Notes: generated by a model not told the origin, from the letters alone. Positions 1 to 9,340 are shown, counted from the stretch's first letter. The stretch is 64,000 bases of DNA from Prorocentrum cordatum (GCA_963575745.1 CAUYUJ010014263.1:257604-321603), one strand, 5' to 3'. Numbers and translations are program-made.

Positions 1-19
1 ACCTGCCCCCCCCCCCCAG

Positions 20-789
20 GTGATTTCTACGATATTGTGTACGCCGACGATGCGCCAGCGCTGCATCTCACAGTTGTGAACATCGAGTGGAGATTTAACG
101 ACGCCCTCGGCCTTCATGGCCACATCCTTGGGTCCAAAGACGGCTTCGAACTCAAGAAAATCAAGTGGAAATATAAACCCAAAGAGAGCCCCAAGGACCC
201 GAAGCCTGATCCGCCTGATGACAAGATGCCAATTGATGATGGTGGTGATGGTCTGGCCCCCGGGGGCGATGGAGATGGCCCAGAGGCACCAGAACTGGAC
301 GAGGATCTCCTCGCAGAGATGGCCGAAAATCTGTTGGAGCGCCACGCCGGCGGTGGAGACGCCGAGCCAGACCACGTCGAAAAGGCATGGGAGGCAGAGG
401 AGCAGAAGGTGCTAGCCGCAGCAGACGCCCACGAACAAAAAAAAATCAAGAAAGCTGAATCAGAGTCTGCGGCCTCTGGGAAAAAGAAAAAGCTAGCAGA
501 CCCGGCCGATAAAAGTCATTTGCCTTTCATTGAGGAGGAGGTTGCCGAGGCCGCCATGGAGGCTGCCTTCGGGGTGGGCGATCCAGAAGATCCAGGCGTG
601 GGCGCGGGCGTTTCAGGTGTTGACGACGTTGGCGACGACGAGCTCGCTAAATGGAAGCCAGCGTTACTCGACTGGCAGAAGTGCGCGGAGCGTGGGGTGC
701 GGTTGCTGCTGGATCGCGAAGAACGTAATAGTACCATCCCCCTGGGCGGCTTTGGGGCGCCTACGGACATGGCGTTGATGGTTCGCAAG
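20..789 (+). CDS. Gene A, acidic/lysine-rich exon, 5' partial
   Basis: The exon begins after a poly-C run ending in AG at 18-19, so the start of the gene lies outside the window. It encodes about 256 residues: an N-terminal part with normal composition (DIVYADDAPALHLTVVNIEW), then a Pro/Asp/Gly-rich acidic stretch, an Ala/Glu/Lys segment with runs of four or more lysines, and an acidic Gly/Asp/Val segment. A GT donor at 790 (AAG|GTC, phase 0) fits the AG acceptor at 1188-1189 in phase 0 and leads into the zinc-binding exon. The frame itself stays open to a TAG at 826-828, so the exon could instead end later. The family is not recognised. The charged, low-complexity make-up suggests a disordered linker; that is inference. 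Confidence 0.5.
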
Positions 790-1189
790 GTCTGGGATCG
801 TCTTAACTGGCTGCACCATTTACGGTAGCTGCCAAGCTGCTGCTGCTGCTGCTGCCAGCCAATATCCTCCTCCTCGTCCTTCTCCTTCCTCCTCCTCCCT
901 CTCCTCCTCCTCCTCCTCCTCCTCCTCCTCCTCCTCCTCTCCTCCTCCTCCTCTTCCTCCTACTCCTCCTCCTCCTCCTCCTCCTCCTCCTCCTCCCCCC
1001 CTCCTCTGCTCTCCTCCTCGTCCTTATCCTCCTCCTCACCTCCTCTCATCAACTCATCCCCTTCCCAACGTGCCTCGCCCCGACTCCTGCCGTCCTCCTC
1101 CGCTTCCTCTCCTCCTCTCGTCTGCTTCTTTGTCATGCGTATGCTGCGCATGCTGTGGCCCCCCTGACTTGAGCCCCTGAGCCCCGGAG
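790..1189 (+). other. Putative GT-AG intron of gene A, CT-rich
   Basis: This 400-nt stretch is dominated by CTCCTC repeats (about 865-1060). It starts with GT and ends with AG, and removing it keeps both flanking exons in phase 0. The pyrimidine tract lies upstream of the acceptor, as expected for a 3' splice region. Confidence 0.45.
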
Positions 1190-1759
1190 GGCCCCTCAGA
1201 GTTTGAGATCTGGGCTGGAATCCAGCTCGAACTTCAGGTCGACGACAGATCAGAGGTGTGCTTCGTCCACTGGTCTAACGTCGGCACGAAGCTCGGCTAC
1301 GTGATTCGCGTCGAGAAAGGCACCGCAGTTTACCCTTCCGGCGTGAAACCCGTCTGCTTCAAGGAAGCCGACATCGTGCTCAGCTCCATCGGCCAGAAAA
1401 TAAGAAAGCAAACATTGGGGTCGGGGCTGCGCGCAGAAATTCCAGAGGACATGCTTTCGCTTTCTAAGATGTGGTCCTCAGCTCTTGGAGGGGGCGCACT
1501 GTTGCTGGATGCGAAGTGCGTGGCCTGCAACAAGCCTGTTGAACCAGATTCTGACGATCCTGACTCTGGATCGCCTGATGCCTTTTCTGGCGTCGTTCAG
1601 TGTGCTCTCTGTTTGCAGTCGTGGCACCACGAGTGTGCCAAGAAGTGTGTGAATGTAAATCCTTTGCCTAAGGCATTAGTTGAGAATTTTGTTATGCCGA
1701 CGTGTTTCACTCGAGATACGTGCTGCGGTCTTTGTCGAATTTGGGTTGCTTGGGCGTAG
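1190..1759 (+). CDS. Gene A, exon with Cys/His zinc-binding cluster
   Basis: The open frame runs from just after the TGA at 1178-1180 to the TAG at 1757-1759, about 190 residues. The first half (EFEIWAGIQLELQVDD, then VCFVHWSNVGTKLGYVIRV) looks like a compact folded domain. The second half has CVACNKP, then about 25 acidic Ser/Asp/Pro residues, then QCALCLQSWHHECAKKC and later PTCF and CCGLC. This C-x2-C / C-x2-C-x4-H-x2-C spacing resembles PHD or RING cross-brace zinc fingers, but one ligand pair is ambiguous, so the exact class is not assigned. A nuclear, chromatin-binding role is only a guess. The 3' end may be a donor near 1720 rather than the TAG. Confidence 0.5.
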   Translation, partial: GPSEFEIWAGIQLELQVDDRSEVCFVHWSNVGTKLGYVIRVEKGTAVYPSGVKPVCFKEADIVLSSIGQKIRKQTLGSGLRAEIPEDMLSLSKMWSSALGGGALLLDAKCVACNKPVEPDSDDPDSGSPDAFSGVVQCALCLQSWHHECAKKCVNVNPLPKALVENFVMPTCFTRDTCCGLCRIWVAWA

Positions 1760-2437
1760 ACAGTCCCCTCCTAATCAGCATCCGGACCCTCTCCGAAACC
1801 TAAGACGAACTTGGATCATTCTCCTCACCTCCAACTATCTTCCTGCCCCAACTCCAGACCCCAACTGGCCAAGCCCTATGTTGCCCCATGCGTCCTAGCT
1901 CGCAGGCCCGCGCGTGCGCAGAGCACGTGCCACAGAGAAATTGCACATATGCACGTCTGTAAGTATTGGGGTTTTACTTCGCAAGGCATGCTGTGATGTG
2001 CGATCGCGCTGCCAGCTGAGCTCAGCTGGCCTGCTGACCTGGCCACCTGGCCACGGCCGTTCAGGCCTTGAGAGGTCCGCGGTGGGGTCGTGGACCGAGC
2101 GAGAGCAATCCTTCTTGCAAGAGTTCAAGAGTTCAAGGTTGTGTATTGCGTGCCCCCAGCACCTCCCCACCTGCTCTTCCGCTTCGGCCTCGGTTTCAGC
2201 CCCCAGTTCATCGTTCGTGTTTTCCATGTGCTCTGGCCTAGCCTCACTGACTCACTCCCCTCTCGGCTCTCGCCCAATCGTCTTAAGTCGTCGCGTCGTC
2301 GCGTCGTCGTCGTCGCGTCGTCATCCAAAGGCCAATGCTGATGTCGAGTCTAAGGGGGTGCCCTGGAAGCGGGGTGGATCAGAGCGACCGCCGAGTCCTG
2401 CGTTCGCCGCCGTGCTTGCCGTCAAAGTCGACGCAGT

Positions 2438-2439
<2 letters not shown>
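1760..2439. other. No assignable gene; CGT and CAG simple repeats at the 3' end
   Basis: Short frames are present but none has a recognisable domain. A CGTCGT run lies at about 2287-2325 and a GCA/CAG run starts at 2434. Small undetected exons linking gene A to gene B are possible. Confidence 0.3.
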
Positions 2440-2468
<29 letters not shown>

Positions 2469-3487
2469 ACAGGAGCAAGCAGCAGCAGCAGCACAGGCAG
2501 GCCGATCCGATAAGGGGATCTTGACTAGGACGATAATAGCCCTGCAAGGTCCTAAGTTACCAAGCCATACCGAAGCCGACCTTATCGAACATGACTTTCA
2601 ATGAAGGCAGCCAGTTTGGTATCCCTCTGAAGGCTTCAGGATCATCGGGATTGCCCCCCCACAAAAAAGCCATGACCCCGAAAAGGCGATAGTCTGTCTC
2701 GAAGAGCGCGCCTGTTGGAAGCATCCGTTGAGGACGAGGGGGAAGGGGATGGAGATGGGGAGAAGGGACAGGATAAGTAGCGAACTAGAGAAGTAGAGAA
2801 TGAGGGGGCGGAGCAGGAGAGAAGTAGGAAGACGATGCGGTGCAAGAGGAGGAGAGGAGCAGGCGGATAGGAGGATGATGGGGAGGATGAGGAAGGGAGG
2901 AGCAGGAGAAGGAGGGACTGAGGAGACTGAGGAGGACGAAGAGGAGGAGGACCGCCCCGCCCTGCTCGCGAGCGATGCAACCGCGCGCGCTTGCTCGCGC
3001 GTGCTTGCTTGCTTGCTCTCTCGCACGGCGGTGCTACCAGTGGTCTGGAGTGCTTCAAGCACTTCAAGCAAGGCGGCCGGGTTTCCCCCTCCGAGCTGCC
3101 GCTCCTGCTACTGCTGTCACGCCCGCTGCTGCCTCTTCTCTCAATCATCCACGCCGTCGCTAGGCTCCCAGTATCCCAGGATCGCGGCTATGCCCTGAGC
3201 CCATTGCCGATGCTCGTCAGCAGTTGCAGCAGCATCGAGAGTTTAGGTTTCGGCTGTCCTTTCTTTCCAATAGTTTCTCGTCTCACGCCGTGGTTTGCAA
3301 GATACCCAAGACGTCCAGGGATCCAGGGCAGACTCCAGAGGGGCCCCCCCGCCAAACCTACTAAGTATAGCCCCTCCCAATAGCTTCCAAGGTGATGCGT
3401 CAGCAGGACAGGATGAGAGCTAAGATTCGCTGCCATCCCACAGATCGAGACTATGTGTTCTTTGGTGACCACGTCGCGCCCATATGA
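2440..3487 (+). CDS. Gene B, small multi-exon model, unknown function
   Basis: Several short coding-like blocks join in phase. (1) 2440-2547 starts with a glutamine/alanine run from CAG/GCA repeats. (2) 2615-2726 contains FRIIGIAPPQKSHDPEKAIV and ERACWKHP. (3) 3041-3072 is a 32-nt exon, GLECFKHFKQ. (4) 3180 to about 3336 contains PEPIADARQQLQQHREFRFR and SHAVVCKIPKT. (5) 3392-3487 contains MRQQDRMRAKIRCHPTDRDY and ends in a TGA stop after DHVAPI. The intron 2727-3040 is GT-AG and 3073-3179 is GC-AG (CAAG|GCGG), both phase-consistent; the junctions after blocks 1 and 4 are not settled. No family is recognised. It may be the 3' part of gene A. The intron 2727-3040 is strongly GA-rich. Confidence 0.4.
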
Positions 3488-3900
3488 TTTTAACGCGAGG
3501 GCGCACCGCTCCCATCATGTAAAATCAGCACTACAGGCCTTAACCCAAGCTGCAAATTGGCAACTCTGGCCCCATAATTTCTCTCCATGTTGGCCTCACG
3601 TGGCATCCAAATCGCTTCGCTCCCGTAGCAACATCGTCCACACACCAATCAACCTCGATTCGATCTGTGTCAACAACTCGTTCGAAATCGCACCAACGCC
3701 GACCAAACACGTGCCTAATTCCAACGCAACTCTGTCCTACATCGTCGCGCAATCCTCTGAATATCATAATGGCCTACACCAACATATGGTCAACATCGCA
3801 TGCAAACCTGCCGCCCAGACGCCCCCCAATCGCAGCAAAACATTGACATACGCGCCCGAACATATCCAATATCGATGTGGTCCTGTGTAAAATTATACCC
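3488..3900. other. AT-richer segment, no assigned gene
   Basis: About 400 nt of visibly lower GC than its surroundings. Both strands stay open here with ordinary-looking composition (+ frame to 3890, - frame 3540-3767), so coding sense cannot be settled by eye. It may be the 3' untranslated region of gene B or an old insertion. Confidence 0.3.
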
Positions 3901-4079
3901 CAGAGGGATCTCGAATGAGGTTGGCGGGTTGGGCCGAGCTGCCTAGGGGGGAGCGCGCGGTCTTCGTTTCCCTTCCTGGGAGGTGGATTTCAGGGCGTCG
4001 CGGATCCAGGAGCGGATCCCTGAGGGCCTCCGACAGCTCTTCGGACCACCCCTGCCTCGGGGCCAGGGCGAGGCTCACG

Positions 4080-4450
4080 ACGGCCCTCTTCGCCCCCCCA
4101 GGAGCCCCACGAGGGCCCTCTTGGCGCCCCCGGGGCCCCACGAGGGCCCTCTTGGACCCCCCGGGCCCCCACGAGGGCCCTCTTGGCGCCCTGGGGCCCC
4201 CACGAGGGCCCTCTTGGACCCCTCCAGGGCCCCACGAGGGCCCTCTTGGCGCCCCCGGGGCCCCACGAGGGCCCTCTTGGCGCCCCCGGGGGCCCCACGA
4301 GGGCCCTCTTGGCCCCCCCCGGGGCCCCACGAGGGCCCTCTTGGCCCCCCCGGGGCCCCACGAGGGCCCTCTTGGCGTCCCCGGGGCCCCGCGAGGGCCC
4401 TCTTGGACCCTCCCGGGGCCCCGCGAGGGCCCTCGCGCCCACCCCCCCTC
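4080..4450. repeat. 31-bp GC-rich minisatellite, about 11 copies
   Basis: The core CACGAGGGCCCTCTTGG recurs at about 4108, 4139, 4170, 4201, 4232, 4264, 4295, 4328, 4359, 4390 and 4421, a spacing of 31 bp with small slips. GAGGGCCCTC inside the core is itself palindromic. Because 31 is not a multiple of 3, all frames stay open on both strands with Gly/Pro/Arg-rich cycling peptides, which are not treated as genes. Confidence 0.9.
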
Positions 4451-4925
4451 GTGGGCTCCCCGGGACACCTCAAGCCCCCTTCCCGGGCCCTCCCGCCCCC
4501 TACCTGGGCCCTCCCGCCCCCCTCGCAAGCGCCTCCCATTGGAGTTGACATGTGATAGAATTCACCGAACTTAGTAAGGCTTGTGCTGTGAATTTGGCCT
4601 GGTTAGCTCAAAGTTGCGCGGTGGGTTGTACAGGGTATAGGGTGATTGGGGGCAGACCGTTACAGGATTTGTGGCTGAAGTTGGTAGAACTTAGGGCAAG
4701 TGTGACTGGGCTTGGGACTATGTCCGCGTGAGTTATGGGTATCTTGGGCTGCCTGCGTTCGTTTGCGAATGCGTCTGGGGCGACTTCGGAGTGATTCAGG
4801 AGCAGGAAGATAGAGAGGAGAGGATGATCAGGAAGAGGATGGAGGAGGAGGGGTAGGAGGAGGAGGAGGAGGAGGATGAGGAGGATGAGGAGGAGGAGGA
4901 GGAGGAGGAGGAGGAGGACGATGTG
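4451..4925. other. Spacer ending in a GAG tract
   Basis: No gene is seen. The segment 4796-4918 is almost pure purine on the + strand (GAGGAGGAT repeats). It precedes the methyltransferase gene and could hold its upstream control region, but no promoter motif is recognisable. Confidence 0.3.
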
Positions 4926-4969
4926 GAAATCGGACTGCTCACTTGGACGGCCACGCCGTACCCCGATCT

Positions 4970-4995
4970 CGTTGCCATGGCCGCTTTGGCTCACG
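4970..4995 (+). other. Spliced-leader-like relic (weak)
   Basis: CGTTGCCAT, then six extra bases, then TTTGGCTCACG resembles the dinoflagellate spliced leader core CGTAGCCATTTTGGCTCAAG, with an insertion and two substitutions. It lies about 75 nt upstream of the ATG at 5070, where a leader trapped by reinsertion of a processed mRNA would be. Chance similarity is a serious alternative. Confidence 0.25.
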
Positions 4996-5020
4996 AGTGT
5001 TATCGCCGCTGGCGAGGCAG

Positions 5021-5043
5021 CCTTTTTTTTTTTTTTGTTTCAG
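5021..5043 (+). promoter_or_regulatory. Candidate trans-splicing acceptor, methyltransferase gene
   Basis: CC(T)14GTTTCAG ends at 5043, only 26 nt before the ATG at 5070. The pure pyrimidine tract followed by CAG is what a spliced-leader acceptor needs, and no competing ATG lies between it and the start codon. Confidence 0.6.
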
Positions 5044-5069
5044 CGTGCCACGCGCACAGCACACGTACC

Positions 5070-6839
5070 ATGGGCAAGCGTGCCGATCATGCTGCTCGTT
5101 CCAGGGGCTCGAAGCCGGATGCGGCTTGTGCAGGCCCAGAGCGTGGCATCGTGGTGTTGCCGTGCCACTTGGCCAAGTACATGCGTCCTGAGGCCGACCG
5201 TAAGATGATGGAGCTCAAATCGACGAATATCTCATGCGCACCAGGCGATTCGATTCACCTCGTATGTGCGCACCCGAAAAGTGCGCGGGATGCCAGATTC
5301 ATCACTGGCCACTGCAGCCGACGGGACTCAGCCGGCACGCTGTGGCGCCGCGTGGGTGCCAAAGCCATCTACATCACGACGCACACCATGTCGACGGACG
5401 CCGAGATCATGGACCAGTTCAGGCTTCACCAGACGCCCCTCGACGAGGTGCGCAAGATCTATCCGAGTGGTACGACAGTATACGGTTGGGAGTTTTCAGA
5501 GGTCGTAGTGTATCAAGATCGTCCTCGCTACTTGCAGTACAAGCTTGAGCAGGGCTGTTGGACAGCTAGATTCTCGGTCGATGAGCTCAGGTACGACGAC
5601 ATCTTCGATGCCGAAACTCGAGCTGCCGCGGCTGCGCTGAGGGGGAGTTTCACTACTCTATTCCGACAGCCTGCTGCTCATGTTGAGCCTGCTGCGCCTG
5701 CTGAGCGTGGAGCTGCACATGATGCAGAGCCTGCGCCCTTACCACCAGCGCCAGCGCCATCATCTCCTCGGCCTTCGACTCCGCCATGCAAGGTCAGAAG
5801 GGTGGCGACTCCGTCTCCCAGCTCCACAGTCAGCATGTCTGGGGAATTGGACGAGGCGATGCGCCCATATGGGCAGACTCCTGATCGTCACCTCATGCTG
5901 CCAAGCCGCATGAGTCCTGTTCAGCCCACAGCCTTGTTCGAAGGATCAGGGTCAGTTGTTGCGCCAGAGCCCGATGGTCATCATGCGCAGGCGCCGCAGC
6001 CGCAGCAGGAGATGCCGCATACAGAATCGCAGGGGGCGCGTCCAGAGATCCGCATGCCAAGCCCTGCAACGCCGCCCTTGCGCATGCTCAGCCAAGCCAG
6101 CATAGCTGCCAGCAGTCACAGTGTGGAAGAGGTGCCGCGCCAGATGTACATGGACACAGCTATCACTCCAGCACGACCAGCTCGGGTGCCGGAGTTTCTG
6201 ATGACCACTCCTCACCTGTCAGAGGATATGTCACCTGGGGAGCGGCCGCGCGTAACTACTTTGGACGACGCCTTCGCGTGGCCTTCGGACTTCCTCCAGA
6301 TTTTCGGCGACCTTTTCCCTAACGATATCCTGCGTGACCTACGCCACAAGTTCTCGACGTATACCAGGAGCATCTCTTTCGCTGGTATCGACAGCCCAGG
6401 CGTCGCATCACGCATGCTCGGGCGTGCCTTGGCAACCATGCTGCGCGCAGATGTCGCTGACATGCCTCCACTGTGCGCTGTCGAGCAGGATCCCATGTGC
6501 GTGAAGGAGCTGCTGGCATCACCTGTTGCCCCAAAGTACATCTTCGAAAACATCGAACAGTTCTGGAGTCATGCGACCAGGGCTGAGATCACGCGCCTGA
6601 GGAACTCAGGCACCACGATTCCGCTCGCCAGCTTCATCCCGATCGCCAAGAGCAAGAAAGGAATTACTCGTTCGGGGCAGTGCCTCAGGCGCAAGGGTGC
6701 ATGTCAACATCCGAGGGCGACGATTGCGCAGGGCAGCCCACCATGCGTCGCCGTGAGCTCAATGGGCGATCACACAGCCGACGAGGGGCAGACCATGCCA
6801 GCTATCGGCGCTTGGTTCGCTCTACGTCTGCATCTGCAG
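5070..6839 (+). CDS. ASCH-like domain plus C5 DNA methyltransferase, exon 1
   Basis: The start ATG follows the T-tract acceptor closely, in context ACCATGG. Residues 26-155 look like an ASCH (PUA-fold) domain: a hydrophobic strand GIVVLPCHLAKYM, the conserved Glu in MELK (47-50), GDSIHLVCAHP, and the closing strand VYGWEFSEVVVY (137-148). Residues 200-420 are Pro/Ala/Ser-rich and probably disordered. The catalytic domain follows: motif I SISFAGIDSPG (Phe437 region, cofactor loop), motif II CAVEQDP (Glu472), and motif IV GSPPCVAVSSMG with the candidate nucleophile Cys559. It would transfer a methyl group from S-adenosylmethionine to cytosine C5 in nuclear DNA. The frame continues to a TAG at 6888-6890 through a G-run that is better read as intron. 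The methyltransferase assignment is firm; the ASCH assignment is moderate. Confidence 0.8.
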
Positions 6840-6890
6840 GACCTCACGGGAGGGGGAAGGGGGGGGGGGAGGTCCCGGGGGAGGTCCTAG
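6840..6890 (+). other. Mini-intron with paired ends in the methyltransferase gene
   Basis: This 51-nt G-rich stretch separates motif IV from motif VI in the same frame and contains the only in-frame stop (6888-6890). Removing it joins CAG to TTT in phase 0. Its borders carry an exact inverted repeat, AGGACCTC (6838-6845) and GAGGTCCT (6881-6888). The 3' end is AG; the 5' end would be GA, a donor type known in dinoflagellates. Exact borders are inferred. Confidence 0.5.
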
Positions 6891-7520
6891 TTTGATTGCG
6901 TTTGCGCCTGGCCCGAGGAACCCATCATCTGGATGGAGGAGTCAGAGAAGTGGGACCACCAGTGGACGCTCGACTTTCCGAATGATGACTACGTGGTCTT
7001 CGGAGGGGTCGTCTGCGCCACGTCCCTCGGATGGCCTTGCCGCCGCCAGCGATATATCGCTGTGGCGTTTCACCGCCTCTACGTCAAGGACTGCACCACC
7101 ACGCTCATGCATGCGCTTCCTTTTTTCAAAAGGGACTGCGATGCTACCTGGGACGCGTTCTTCGCCCAGCATAAGGAGGAGGAGTTGAAGGAGGAACTGG
7201 AGATCGAGATCGAGTGGGCCATGGGCCGCCCGAAGAGCTTGGCGAAGGGCACGACGCTAGAGAGTTTACTTGACGGCCCCGAGCGCTGCGAGAAGGCTCT
7301 GACAGAGGCGGAGCGTGCTAACCTGCTCGCCTACCCAGACGGGGTCGTCTGCAGCCTGAATCAGACGTACGAGCGCGGCTTCATCCACCAGACGACGTCA
7401 AACATCATGTACTGCGTCATCAGGAACGCCACGTTCCATTTCAACAAGCCGTTCGGACGTTGGGCAACAGCCTCGGAGGCCTTGACTGCCTTCCTTCCCT
7501 GGGCCATTAACGGGCAGAGT
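6891..7520 (+). CDS. C5 DNA methyltransferase, exon 2 (motifs VI, VIII, target-recognition part)
   Basis: PEEPIIWMEESEKW is the motif VI region, with EES where most enzymes have ENV; its spacing of about 48 residues from Cys559 is normal. LGWPCRRQRYIAVAFHR is motif VIII (G-P-x2-R-x-R). After a variable stretch come SLNQTYERGFIHQTTSNIMY and GRWATASEALTAFLPW, which match the C-terminal part that precedes motif X (R-x-L/A-T-x2-E-A). A GT at 7521 (AGT|GTATAT, phase 0) is the preferred donor and pairs in phase with the AG at 7773-7774; GC donors a little upstream are possible. The Asn of ENV normally contacts the target cytosine region, so its replacement is unusual and worth noting. Confidence 0.75.
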
Positions 7521-7774
7521 GTATATCCAATCAGGGGCCTAGGGATCCAAGGGAGTCTGGAAGTTTAACGATGTAATCAGCATCAAGGTTCCTGAGGGAC
7601 CGACCGACGAAATCAAGGGGTCAAGGCGGGGTCGAGGTCAAGGATCGAGGGGGCCGGGGGGGGGGGGGGCAAGGCCCCCACGGAATCCCAGGAGTCAAGG
7701 AGGGGAATAGTTGTTGGCCCTTGGGGGGCGGGCCCCTCCCTTGTAGTCTCTACTTCTCTAGTGCGGGCAGACAG
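7521..7774 (+). other. Intron of the methyltransferase gene
   Basis: GT-AG, 254 nt, phase 0 on both sides, with a G13 run at about 7659-7672. Its 3' end is GGGCAGACAG with AG followed by G, the usual dinoflagellate acceptor context. Confidence 0.55.
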
Positions 7775-8029
7775 GTGCTTCTCATGCTGGGCTTCCCGGT
7801 GGTTCGGAGGCTGGCCAACGTTCGCGGAGAGCCCGCGGCAGTTTGCTCGTTCGCCCCCACCACGCCCAGCGATTACCACCACGTTCGCTCCCGTGGCCGC
7901 ATGTCTCGCGACAGGAACACGATGATCAATCAAGCTGGCAACAGCATCGCTGTGCCTGTGAGTGGGTTTGTTGAATTATTTTGTATGCTCTTCGCCGAAG
8001 TAACAGACCGCACTGCGCTTGCGCGCTAA
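7775..8029 (+). CDS. C5 DNA methyltransferase, exon 3 (motif X, stop)
   Basis: VLLMLGFPVVRRLA completes the GFP segment that follows motif IX in this enzyme family. INQAGNSIAVPVSGFVELFC is motif X (Q-x-GN-S/A-x-xVP), which closes the S-adenosylmethionine pocket. The TAA at 8027-8029 ends a protein of about 884 residues: ASCH-like domain, long linker, then a compact catalytic domain of ordinary bacterial-type length. Motifs I to X are thus all in order in one gene with two introns, so it may be active. Dinoflagellate DNA is known to be cytosine-methylated, and cytosine methyltransferases carried by retrotransposons are documented in the group; no reverse transcriptase is linked here. Confidence 0.75.
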   Translation: MLLMLGFPVVRRLANVRGEPAAVCSFAPTTPSDYHHVRSRGRMSRDRNTMINQAGNSIAVPVSGFVELFCMLFAEVTDRTALAR

Positions 8030-8942
8030 CCAGTCCTGGAGCCTGTGTAAGTGCGTTAACGCGAGCACTTGTACATATCTGCAACGCAAGACTTGAGAAG
8101 GAGGGAAGATGGAGGAGGACGAGAAGGACGGAGGAGGAGGAGAGGAGGAGTAGGAGTAGGGAGGAGGACGAGGAGGATGAGGAAACACAGCGAAAAAGAT
8201 GAACTCCTATTTCTCTTGCTACTTCAACGTAGTTTGTGTAGTCTGTACAGCTAGGACCCTTCGCATCTCGACGTTTTGAGAACACAGCCAAGCAGCCAAC
8301 CACTAGTGTGAATTTTGCGCTGGCGGCTGGTAGCCAGAGTAGGGGCTTTGGGTTAGCCCGCGCAACTGGAACGGTCAATGTATGCGCATTGTCTTGTGAG
8401 AGATGCACTGCTCTTGTCTTCCAGCAAGTGCCTGAACGCTCCGAACTGAGTTTCAGAGCGAACGACCGAGTGTTCGACCGAGTCGAGTGGCAATCAATAG
8501 AATCGCTAGGCTAGCGAACGCGAGGCAAAACAAGAAAACGACAAGCCCCAGGCCCCCAGGTCCAGCAAACCCAAAATGACCAGCAACGCAACAAAGCAGC
8601 AAAACCCAAGACGACAAGTCCAAACCCCAGCAAGCCCAAAAACGACCAGCAGACCGACAAAACCACAGGGCCCAAAACGACAAGGCCAAGATCCTCCTCA
8701 TCCTGCCCTCGCCCCTGCCCTCCTTGCTATTGCTCCCCCCCTGCCCCCTGCTCTCGTGCTCGTGAAATCTTGAACTTGCAGTTCTGGAGTTCTGGAGGCT
8801 TTTTGTTGTTTCCGGCGACGTCTGGACGCCGTCTCTCGGCCCCGGGGACATCGGAAACGAATCCAGGGTGAGAAACTGCGTCGGGCGATAACCTCCTTTC
8901 CTAGGGCTTCCTCCTCCTCCGCCTGCTCCCCCCTCCCCCTCA
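8030..8942. other. Spacer: 3' region, GA tract and AAAACGAC-type repeats
   Basis: 8097-8190 is a GA-rich tract (GGAGGAGGAC). 8525-8690 has irregular repeats of AAAACGACAAG and CCAGCAAGCCC. No gene is recognised. Confidence 0.4.
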
Positions 8943-8967
8943 CCGTCGCAGCCTTTTTGGCTTTCAG
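8943..8967 (+). other. Second spliced-leader-like relic (weak)
   Basis: CCGT, three extra bases, then AGCC TTTTTGGCT TTCAG resembles the dinoflagellate spliced leader, with small insertions. It lies about 100 nt upstream of the ATG at 9068. A T-rich acceptor tract could produce part of this match by chance. Confidence 0.25.
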
Positions 8968-9011
8968 TGCTTTCAGTCTCAGGAGTTGCTGCGCTTTCGA
9001 GACCTTCGCCT

Positions 9012-9025
9012 CGTCCCTTTTCTAG
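9012..9025 (+). promoter_or_regulatory. Candidate trans-splicing acceptor of the large gene
   Basis: CGTCCCTTTTCTAG precedes a 42-nt leader that ends at the ATG at 9068 (context GCGATGG). An alternative CAG acceptor lies at 8985-8992. Confidence 0.4.
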
Positions 9026-9067
9026 GGACTGGGGGCTACCGAACCCCCGAACCCTGCGAGCACTGCG

Positions 9068-9340
9068 ATGGCGTCCCAACCATCTGACTCGATAGCTTCG
9101 CATGGTTCTCCTGGTTCTGGCTCTGGTGAATCACCCGTGGATGCTGCCAACAGGTATTTGTATGAATACAGACCAGGCATGACGATCTTCGACAGGTTCC
9201 AGCACATCAAAGCTCCCGGGGGGGTGAGGATGATGAAGACGTGCAAGGACAGCTACACCGTCGCTGGCATGCGCAATGCGTGCGTCCCTTGGTTCGACAA
9301 GGAGCTGCTGCGATCGGAGGCTAAGCGATGCTGCACTGTG
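9068..9340 (+). CDS. Large gene C, exon 1 of 6
   Basis: The protein starts MASQPSDSIASHG, is Ser/Gly-rich for about 25 residues and then becomes ordinary (YLYEYRPGMTIFDRFQHIKA, WFDKELLRSEAKRCCTV). A GT donor at 9341 pairs in phase 0 with the AG at 9501-9502. Start choice rests on the first ATG after a pyrimidine-rich acceptor. No domain or signal peptide is recognised. Confidence 0.6.

Noticed and set aside
20-120. YADD in gene A as a reverse-transcriptase active site
   Set aside because: The surrounding residues do not show other RT motifs, and the sequence soon becomes acidic low complexity.
3900-4575. Gly/Pro/Arg-rich frames of 150-220 codons
   Set aside because: They come from the 31-bp minisatellite and exist in every frame.
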